Positions 41,520 to 49,573 of a stretch of 64,000 nt of DNA are shown here, one piece after another. The stretch covers positions 15,681,368-15,745,367 of the forward strand of contig JALIRH010000004.1 of assembly GCA_023055505.1 (NCBI GenBank). The letters run 5' to 3'. Positions within the stretch are counted from its first letter, which is position 1. Every line of letters begins with the position of its first letter. This stretch comes from Callipepla californica brunnescens. Taxonomy: Eukaryota > Chordata > Aves > Galliformes > Odontophoridae. The notes under the pieces were generated by a model that was not told the DNA's origin, searched no databases, and saw nothing but the letters and a program-made list of their open reading frames with translations. The translations under genes and the position numbers were made by a program.

Positions 41520-43030
41520 GCCATAGGGATAAACTGGATAGAGTGGTAATAGTTCCCTTGCCTTTATTCGTAGACCCAAACTGGTTGTGCACAGCAACCA
41601 TAATCTTTTAAGGAAGGTCAAGAAATTCAGAGGTGAAAAACGTACAGATAAGTATCTTTAGAGTAAAATAGTGGGGTTTTATTGGTCAGACTAACTGCAG
41701 AAGGAGAACCTGAGTGCAAATACAAACTTGGGAGAGGCTTTGTCAGCCAGCCAGCTCAGTAAACAATAATATTTTGTTAAGAAATGTCCTTCTTCAAAAG
41801 CTTTAAAATGTTTTGAAGAGCCAGAAGTATTTTCTTAAAAACTTTTCATTGTACGTTTGTTCCTATTTCCACTACTGAAAGTTACAGCATCCCCCTCCAC
41901 CAAAGCATATCCAACAGCACACAGAAGTTCTATCAATCTCTTGTTAACACTGGATTTGTATTCCCCACTTTTCCCTGTCACTTGCTGAAGTCCATGTTTT
42001 CAGGTTCATGGAGGACTTAAGGACCATGTCCCTCTGAAAAAGCAAGACAGCCATGTACGGTATACCTAACAGAAACACAAAATCTTCACACTGTTGCCAC
42101 AGTGGATATAACTAATGAGTGTCCTGTACCTTCCAGGATGATCAGGTGAGGAGCAGACAGGTCCTTGTTCTGTGAGTTCCTGAGGGCCCTGGGATCCCCA
42201 GACAGATGTGAGTGAGCATCTCAAAGTGCCAGACATGCAAGAGAGAGGGCAAATAAACTAAATTACATACACATATGCACTAAAACAGGACTCCACACAC
42301 TGGATGAGAGTGGCACAGCCCTGCCAAGAAATGTCAAGGCTGATATATCTCGACAGCTGATGGTATTTCCTGAGATTAAAGGCTGGGAAGGGATGATTTC
42401 TAAGTGCAACAAAAAGAAACAAAATATAAAACAAGGACAAACACTCAGTGCTGCCACATGTCGGAGAATAGAGAGAATAAAAGAATAAAGGATAAAAGAA
42501 GCAGTAGCTAATTAAGGAATGATGTACTTCATGTCTCTCCCTCCGCTAGTTACAGCCACACTGGCAACTAATTTGCTTCTCTTCCTCTGCCAGGAAACAG
42601 GAATGCTGACAAAATGCACTTATGCAGTGAAGGGTCCCCTGTGCTTTCCCTGCAGACTGGCATCATCTGTCCATGGAGAAATCATCCCCTCATCACTTAC
42701 AACAGAAACACACTGTGCTGTTCTGAGGGGAATGAGACGTCACTTTGGTCTCTGGCTTGTTCAGTCACTAGCTTCCCTGCTCAGTACTCTCATAAATGCA
42801 CCAGATGATACTAACAGGGATGGGCTGAGGAAAGGAATGACTTTTTTCTTCCCTAGCTTTCATCCTGTGCAGCAGTGCTTACCTGCGTATATGACACACG
42901 AACACAGCCTGCTGATGGTTGTAGCAAGTCTACCTCCTGCTGGGCAGAGTTCCCTTCTGTCTGAAGTACAAGAGCAGAGCATATTGCAACTGTGAAAATG
43001 TCACCAAATTACAGCAAGGTGAGCATTTAC

Positions 43031-43034
<4 letters not shown>

Positions 43035-43062
<28 letters not shown>
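43035..43062. repeat. Poly-A run (A28)
   Basis: Twenty-eight consecutive A, followed by a purine-rich GGAAGAAAAAGGAAAAAGG. It is the longest homopolymer in the window. It could be the tail of a retroposed sequence lying to its left, but I see no AATAAA just upstream and no obvious target-site duplication. Confidence 0.9.
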
Positions 43063-43064
<2 letters not shown>

Positions 43065-43473
43065 AAGAAAAAGGAAAAAGGCCTGCTAGCCAGCAAGCAT
43101 TTTTAAAGCATGTTAACAAATCCAGCTTATCTCACATGCCAGTTCTCCCCCGCCCCATTCCCATTCCCACTGAATAGACACTAATTGAAAATTATGTTTT
43201 CCATGTGAAGCCTTTTTCTAATTTGGTCTTGTTTAGAAGCATTTAGGGATCCTATGGTTTGTTGTATTTCTGAAGTGGTTTGCATGAAGTCCCCGGGGAA
43301 GGCAACAAAGGGCACTGTCAACACTTTCTGGCAGACAGCAAGGGTTTCAGCTCAGCACAGAATATTCATGTGCTCCAAGGAGGACAGACTTCTGGGGCAG
43401 AGGATACAGATGCAGAGCTTCAGTACAAAGCTTTTAGCAAAATGTGCACACAGGGGTAAATGGTTTCAAACTA

Positions 43474-43706
43474 AAAGAGGGGAGATTTAGAGTGTATATA
43501 AGGGAGTTTTTTATAATAAGGGTGGTGAGACATTGGTTGCGCAGGGAGGTGGCAGATGCCCCATCCCTGGAGACATTCAAGGTCAGGCTGGACCGGGATC
43601 TGAGGAACCTGATCTAGCTGCAAGTGTCCCTGTTTATTGCAGGGGAGATAGACTAGATTGTCTTTAAAGGTCCATTCCAGCTTAAGAGATTCTATGATTC
43701 TGTGAA
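43474..43706 (+). mobile_element. CR1 LINE 3' end, sense orientation
   Basis: A sense-oriented CR1 3' end. GGTGAGACATTGGTTGCGCA and GGGAGGTGGCAGATGCCCCA correspond to the ORF2 C-terminus and early 3'UTR. CTGGAGACATTCAAGGTCAG and GGCTGGACCGGGATCTGAG follow, and the copy ends in GATTCTATGATTCTGTGA, the CR1 terminal repeat. Several changes and lost spacing show an old copy. Confidence 0.93.
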
Positions 43707-46700
43707 AATGCCACAAAGTCTGTCCCTCTTTGGGGTTTACTGCAGTCTTCGAGCAATCCTAAATTCACTGGTATTCAAGGAAGAACACTACTGAGTATAT
43801 TAAAATATTAAAGTATTTTTTTATGAAGAAGGTAGAATTGCCAGTGCAGTATCATTAGATATGCTCACAAGGATGCTTCATAGCCTTTAAATCATGTATA
43901 CACATCGCGTTGCATATGCAAAAATCTTTTCACGTAGTTATATACATTTCTGCAGAGTATGACAGATGAATATACAAATCATAAAACATATATTAATTAT
44001 TTACCCAACAAAATATGAAGCCACACACTCAGACATGCATTACGCATATGCCTATATATTTGGCATGCGCAAAACAGATGGTTTTTTATATGGGCATATA
44101 TGTGCACTGTGTTATACGTGAATGTCTTCCCCAGTTAGACAAGGCACAGGAACAGCATGCACCTTACAATACGCACTTGTAGGATCTTCTTACCATCAGC
44201 CCTCCAAATAAATTTCCAATTGGTTATACCTATATGCATGAACAAAACCTGTGTGATTTACTGCATCTTCGAATCTGTACGCATACAACACGTGCCCGTA
44301 TATTGATTTACTTAGTATAGAGTGGTAATGAGGAGAAAAGCACCAGAGAGTGCAGTGAAGTATTCAGAAAACAATTTATTAAACAGAAATCCCTGTTTCT
44401 ATTTTTGAGTTTTCAGATTAGTGTAAGAGATGGTCTACGTCCCAAAGTTTTGCTGGCACAGCTAAGTTAAGAAGATAACAAACGAGCACATTAATTGACA
44501 TCCCCATGACAACAAAAGTCTTAGAGCTACGCCAGAAGAAATCTCCTTGACAGTCTAATTTCTCTAGTTCATGAAATGGGAGAAGGGAAAATAACATTTT
44601 CCTCTATTTTTTTAAGGTAATTTGAGATACAAATTACCATCAAACTTTTTCCAACATAACAAAGACTTGAATCTACTTAGGATGATTTTTCTCATTAAAA
44701 TGGCTCTGAGTGTCAGAGGGATGTTATTTAACTGAAATCTAGTCAAGATCTGAATTTCTGTTTAGATCTGGCTGCTCCCAGACCCTTTTTAAACTGCAAT
44801 GGAGGGACAGTACCTGCTTCAGGCTGTGGTTTCTGTAGCCATGCTCACACAGCCTGCTGCCACGCTTCATGCAGGTGTCTGGGACCTTCCATAAAGTATT
44901 AAGTGCTATTTTGAATGGCTACTCCCAACTGTTTCAGATATTCAACCCTACATAACTGGGATTTTCTTTATGTACTTCTGGAAAGTATTTCCAAAGCCAG
45001 CTAAAAACAAACCAAAAATCCTTCTGATTCTTTTCTCTCTTTTGTCACCATCTACCTACGCCCACACAGCCTGCACCATTTTCACAGTCTCATCAGCCAG
45101 CACAGATGAAAGCAGAGCTCCGTGCCATTCCAAATGCCACTGCAAACACACAGAAGCTGTGGAGATGTTCTCACAGCTTGCTGCCATGTGGCCTTAGCTC
45201 TGTAACCTGCCATCATGCTGTGGATCAGCCCTCAGGTGTTCTGATGTGATTACAGCAGCTGTCCCATCAATTCAGGAGAGCTGAAAGGTGCAGGGGGCAG
45301 GAGAGTTGGTATCCAGGGTGGAAATGCTTTTATGAAAGTATAATTCAAGAGGAAGGGAATGTCCTGGGACAAGAGTCAGCATCTGTTGGGTGTCTGGGTA
45401 AAGACAGGTCATATTTTTGGATGTCTGTGCAGGATTCAGCTCAGAGTTAATGCTGCCTACTTGAGCACCAGAGTTCCTGAAGGTAAGCATGCCACCCATG
45501 TTTGTCTAGGCTTGGTTTGGTGCAGACAGATGGGATGCTCTGCTGGAGGTGGGCAGTGGCACGAGAAAGGTGGTGCAAGCAGATGTTACAAGGCCTGCCG
45601 CTGCTCACAGCTCACTGTGAGCTATGTACACACATGGTTTGGAATCTGAGAGGAGAACCATTGAGTGCTCTCAGTCCTGCACAAGGTGTCAGAACCCGTT
45701 AGTGGAAATGGGTACCAAGGCATTAGGCTGCGATATCTGCATAAGCACAACAGCAGGCTTAGTGAGAATGCAGATGGTCTAGAAACCTTCATATTCAACA
45801 AAACTGGTGGCCACCAGAACAGACATAAATGTTGTTCATATTCTCCCTGTAATTCCCTAGGCCCTTTATGTATGATTAAATCTTTTACTTAAAAACATGC
45901 ATGCTAGAAATGAGTTGTTTAATCATTTATAGCTGCAGGATAATATTAGAAAGCATTTTAGTGTCAAAAAGGGAAATGTAGCTGCTTCTCTGTAAATGGA
46001 AAGGCCATAGAGGACTACTCGGTGGAGGCAGAAGCACCGAGTTTTGCCCAGGGATTGTGGGAACAAGGTGGAAATGGGCTCTGAGCACTGTGCATTAGCC
46101 ATGCATAACTCCTTCTCCAAAGTGACAGCAGCCTGGGACGCATACTGAAGGATTTCCTATGTTGTAATTTTGTCTTTTGTTTCATTAAACTCCTGGTTCC
46201 ATTGCTTTCTTTATGCTTTGTATGACGTTACGTCGATATTTCTATGAAATGTCATGAATTTAACTGAGTATTAAGAGACAATGCTTCATGGATGGTAGCA
46301 CAAATATTTTATGTAGCTTCACAAAATATTTCACAAAATTCTTGATGAGTATTTTGTGTGGTCTGGTTTGTGCGCTTCTGGAGCTATGTCTTATTCAAAG
46401 TACAGAAACGCTTAATCAGAATGGCAGGGAATAATTCATGAAATGCTGCTTGAATATTCATACAAAACTATCTGAGGGGTTTCATGACTAGCCATACTAA
46501 CATTTGGAAAGATTTTTTTTTACAATGCTTTCCTTTTGATACTTAAAATGTTACTACCATTTTTTCAAATATCCTAATGTTTAATTCAAAAATATTTTGA
46601 AAACAATAGTTTTCTTTCTTAATTACTGTGTAGATGTGAAAGTGTTTTTCAACAAGTATGAAACGTAAGCACAGACATTCATTCAGTTTCCCAATTCATC

Positions 46701-47379
46701 ACAGCTTTCTAAACATCCTTCTCCCATTTGAGTCTCTGCACCTCCTTCTCCTTCCTGGGAGTCCTCAGGTGGTCAAAACTAAGCCCTAACCAGCATTATG
46801 TATGCGTGGATCTTCTCAGTATGGGTAGAATAAACCTAGAATAAACCATCTCCCTTCCATAGATGGCCCTGAGTTGTACAAGCTGTAGCTGCTATCTCCA
46901 TTTTTAAGTCATCTTGCCAAACATTACACTTCACAGTCACGTTTTTCTGTGCTTTTAGATGTTTCCTTTCTATTATTATTCTAGGAATAGTCCATACAAA
47001 CAAGAAAATTCAATTGGCTTTGGCAAGTGTCGAGTTTCCAGTCTTTACTTAGCCTTCCCTATGTGGAAAGGCACACAGCATTATGAGCTCCAAATAATAG
47101 TGCCAATTAGCGACAGTTAACATGCAAGGCACAAATGCTTCATGCCAGGCCCTTAGTAGCTTCTGAGCAATAGAAGAGAGTGAATATTACTACCTCACAA
47201 ATCCATTAAAAGGATGTTCTGCAGCAAGGTAAACGGTAAGACTGATACCATCAGGCTGCTATCACACATACAAAGTCAGCAAGCTGGAAAAATAGGAGAA
47301 ATAAGCACTTTATTTTCCTTATCTCATTCTCCCGCTGAATTTGGCGATGTCACCAGGAACAGTCTATTGTAACGCTTTT
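43707..47379. other. Intergenic DNA, no gene seen
   Basis: No supportable exon or recognisable transposon. Two sub-blocks stand out and are treated as observations: 43880-44310, rich in CATATG-like alternating words, and 46140-46660, an AT-rich non-repetitive block carrying a CRE-like palindrome. Confidence 0.5.
46223..46234. promoter_or_regulatory. CRE/ATF-like palindromic site
   Basis: TGACGTTACGTC contains GACGT and its reverse complement ACGTC around a single T, which gives two overlapping TGACG-type half sites. Three CpGs, counting the one just after it, survive within 14 bases in a CpG-poor AT-rich block. CREB/ATF or PAR-bZIP binding is inference from the motif alone. Confidence 0.3.
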
Positions 47380-47640
47380 CTCAGACAGAAACGCAGCGCG
47401 GCTCTCAATGCTGCATAGAAATCATTTAATAAAGATTCAGTGCTGTTCTGCTTGCGGAAGCAGACACAGCCGAGGAAACAGAGCCTCATGCCCGCCGGGA
47501 TACGGCATGAGCTCCGACAGGAGCTGATGCTGGGACAGCCTGCTCCATCCGTGGTCGCCGAGTGCCGCCTGCTGCCCGGCACGGGAACCGGCGGGAGGGG
47601 CCTGCCGCACTCACACGGGGATGCGACGGTTGAGACTGGG
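47380..47640. other. Small CpG-rich islet
   Basis: About two dozen CpG dinucleotides occur in roughly 260 bases, whereas the flanking intergenic DNA has very few. The block is GC-rich (for example GTGGTCGCCGAGTGCCGCC, CGGCACGGGAACCGGCGGG). It lies about 1.9 kb upstream of the API5 start codon. It could be a small unmethylated promoter or enhancer, for instance for a non-coding transcript, or the GC-rich body of a retroposed sequence with the adjoining A-rich tail. Open frames on both strands reach about 105 codons, but this is expected in GC-rich DNA and none is recognisable. Confidence 0.6.
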
Positions 47641-47706
47641 AAAGACAAAGCGAAGCAAAACAAAACAAAAAGGCAAAACAAAGCGAAATTAAATTAAATT
47701 AAAAAA
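47641..47706. repeat. A-rich simple repeat adjoining the CpG islet
   Basis: AAAAC-type units with GC interruptions (AAAGCGAAGC) pass into (AAATT)n and AAAAAATTGG. The sharp change from GC-rich to A-rich sequence looks like a retroposon body and tail, although no family was recognised. Confidence 0.75.
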
Positions 47707-47847
47707 TTGGTTTACACTGGTTGAGGTTAATTGCTATGCCACCTAATTTGTAAAACCAGGCCTGGAGGCTTAAAGGCTGATTCTATAAAGCGAGAAACGA
47801 GAAATTAGAAGAATTCAGGATTGATTGCTCATCTGAAATAAGCGCAT

Positions 47848-47900
47848 AAATGATCTTTAAGGTCATCTCCAATCCAAGCCATTCTAAGATTCAATGACTT
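47848..47900 (+). mobile_element. CR1 3' terminal fragment
   Basis: AAATGATCTTTAAGGTCATC, then TCCAATCCAAGCCATTCTAA and GATTCAATGA, correspond to the last 50 bases of CR1 in sense orientation. Only the 3' tip remains. Confidence 0.8.
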
Positions 47901-48585
47901 GACTGTGGTCGCTTTATTTTCCAGTGGGAATCTGTCCCACAGAAGCTTTTCAGCCCTGGCCACTGAGGACCCATGCAACTGAACCACTGCTCCTGTGAGA
48001 ATCTTTTAAGCTCACCCACGTATGGTCATAATACAAATCTGTTAGATGCAGATTCATCCAGTCTGTTCTTTGCCAACAGCCAAGGCAGCTGTGGGACATG
48101 AGCAGTAATCTTTTCACCTGAAGAAATAAACAAATTCCAATGATTTCACAAATGAATTGATGTTCCTACAGAAAACATGGAAAATTATGCAGAGGTCTGC
48201 AGTGATGCCAGTGTGTGGGGTTTAGTGGACAGCGTACAAGAATGGAAGTCAAGTGCACAGTGCTAACAGTTCATTATCAAATAGCTCTGCAACTTACCAC
48301 AGGGATATTGCAACGTGAATTGGTACAAGGAGCTTGAGGAGAAAGAAGAGATGAAAATCCTGATTGATTGAACACATTATTTGAATCACATTCTGTTAGA
48401 AGCTATGTTGCCACTCAAGGATATGCATTTCAAGCTTTTGAGTTTCTAAAGACGCATTTCCAAAGATATCTCAGTTTTAACAGACTGACAGATACCTGGT
48501 TGACTTTGAAAGGTAATGTCATTGTCTCCTAGACATGTATCACCTTCAGCCCTTTTGTTCATACTCTTTCTGAATTAACACTGAA

Positions 48586-48652
48586 CTTTAGGTTGGACTA
48601 AATGATCTCTAGAGGTCCCTTCCAACCACTACAGTTCTGTGATTCCGTGAAC
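48586..48652 (+). mobile_element. CR1 3' terminal fragment
   Basis: TTAGGTTGGACTAAATGATC, TCTAGAGGTCCCTTCCAACC and CTACAGTTCTGTGATTCCGTGA are the standard CR1 3' end with its degenerate terminal 8-bp repeats. Only about 65 bases remain. Confidence 0.93.
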
Positions 48653-48669
48653 TCGTTTTAAGGTTTCAT

Positions 48670-48702
48670 TATAAATATATATATTTATATATTTATTTAT
48701 AT
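48670..48702. repeat. TA-rich low-complexity stretch
   Basis: ATATATATA and ATTTAT units for about 33 bases, lying directly between two CR1 3' ends. It could be a decayed (TA)n or (TATT)n microsatellite. Confidence 0.75.
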
Positions 48703-48763
48703 GTGAGTAAGGTGAAAACTAGATATTGGAAGACGGAAATGGTTGTCAGGAGAGAATTTAGGC

Positions 48764-48848
48764 ACTGAGGGTTATGGTGGTGGTGGGCTGGCTGTTGGAT
48801 CAGATGGTCTGAGGTCTTTTCCAACCTCTGTGGGTCTATGATGCTGTG
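48764..48848 (+). mobile_element. CR1 3' terminal fragment
   Basis: GTGGTGGTGGGCTGGCTGTT, GGATCAGATGGTCTGAGGTC and TTTTCCAACCTCTGTGGGTC, followed by TATGATGCTGTG, match the end of a diverged CR1 subfamily in sense orientation. It is the third CR1 tip within 1 kb and lies only about 150 bases before the perfect hairpin upstream of API5. Confidence 0.88.
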
Positions 48849-48995
48849 TATAATACTCCAATAATGATGTGAAGCAACAGGAAAGTAGATGAAAAGAAAA
48901 AAGGGGAAAAAAAAAAAGTGATATTAGGAAGGAGGGCAGCAATAGAATAAGCCCCAGAGAAAGTGCTCCTTTCATGTGGCTCTGAATACCCCTTT

Positions 48996-49045
48996 TCTTA
49001 CTGAGGTTTACCAGAGCAGCCTTGCTCTGGTAAACCTCAGTAAGA
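48996..49045. repeat. Perfect 23-bp inverted repeat with 4-base spacer
   Basis: The arm at 48996-49018 (starting TCTTACTGAGG) is the exact reverse complement of the arm at 49023-49045 (ending CCTCAGTAAGA). The spacer is GCCT. In RNA, two further G-U pairs could extend the stem to 25 bp. The hairpin lies about 460 bases upstream of the API5 ATG, at the edge of its CpG island. Perfect identity of the arms suggests recent origin or maintenance. No known transposon terminal repeats were recognised. Confidence 0.95.
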
Positions 49046-49112
49046 GGTGTGATTTGTCGGGTCCTGGTAGCTTTACAAATACATCCATGCACGCGGTACG
49101 AATGTACACAGA

Positions 49113-49120
49113 TATATAAG
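49113..49120 (+). promoter_or_regulatory. TATA-like element at the CpG island edge
   Basis: TATATAAG lies just where AT-rich DNA gives way to the API5 CpG island. It could place a start site near 49145, giving a 5'UTR of about 360 bases. However, such a transcript would carry an upstream ATG at 49260 whose frame overlaps the API5 start, so a downstream CpG-island start is more likely. Its functional status is uncertain. Confidence 0.3.
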
Positions 49121-49266
49121 CGTGTAGAGCAGAGCGCACTGACGGAGAGCAGCTGGAAGCAGCGGTACGGAACGGAGCGCCCGGCGACACCGCCCGCCCC
49201 CTGCTCCTCAGCCGCAGCACTTCCGCTGCAGCACACACCGCGCCTAACGCTGCGCCCGGATGGCGT

Positions 49267-49275
49267 CACTTCCGG
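49267..49275 (-). promoter_or_regulatory. ETS/GABP-type site
   Basis: CACTTCCGG, whose reverse complement CCGGAAGTG is the consensus for ETS factors such as GABP and a common element of CpG-island housekeeping promoters. It lies 230 bases before the API5 ATG and overlaps the region where transcription would be expected to start. Confidence 0.5.
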
Positions 49276-49504
49276 GGACGCAGCCCGGTTTCGCCCGGTG
49301 GAGCAGCCGGTCCTCCGGCAGCCGCACAGCCCTGCAGGGGGCGCTATGCCAGCGCCGCGAGCGCAGCGGCCGCTCTGGGACTTCCGCCTCGTTGGTGCTG
49401 ACGGCGGCGGCCTGCGCGGAGCGGCGGCGGCCTGAGCGGCGGCGGCGTTGGCGTCACCGGCGGCCTCGGTTGCAGCGACGGCTCTGCCCCTACCCCGCCG
49501 CGCC

Positions 49505-49573
49505 ATGCCCACCGTCGAGGAGCTTTACCGCAACTACGGCATCCTGGCGGACGCCACAGAGACGGCGGGCCAG
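49505..49573 (+). CDS. API5: API5 coding exon 1 (residues 1-23)
   Basis: Encodes MPTVEELYRNYGILADAT and the next five residues, ending in Gln with donor CAG|GTGCGG (phase 0). The in-frame sequence upstream stays open back to a TGA at 49433 but contains no ATG, so this is the first in-frame ATG. Intron 1 is the longest at 2879 bases. Confidence 0.97.

Larger units (their letters stand above)
39531..43473. other. Intergenic DNA, no convincing gene
   Basis: AT-rich intergenic sequence with several T and A homopolymers. One 158-codon plus-strand frame (42519-42995) ends about 40 bases before an A28 run. It has no recognisable domain and is discussed as an observation rather than called a gene. 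Confidence 0.5.

Noticed and set aside
48996..49045. Hairpin as a transcription terminator or a standard microRNA precursor
   Set aside because: Eukaryotic polymerase II does not use bacterial-type terminators, and the stem is shorter and more perfect, with a smaller loop, than typical microRNA precursors. It is kept as an unexplained structure.
48772..49512. 246-codon minus-strand frame across the API5 CpG island
   Set aside because: Long open frames on both strands are expected in GC-rich DNA. The protein is low-complexity Ala/Arg/Pro sequence that runs through a CR1 tip and the hairpin, with no recognisable domain.
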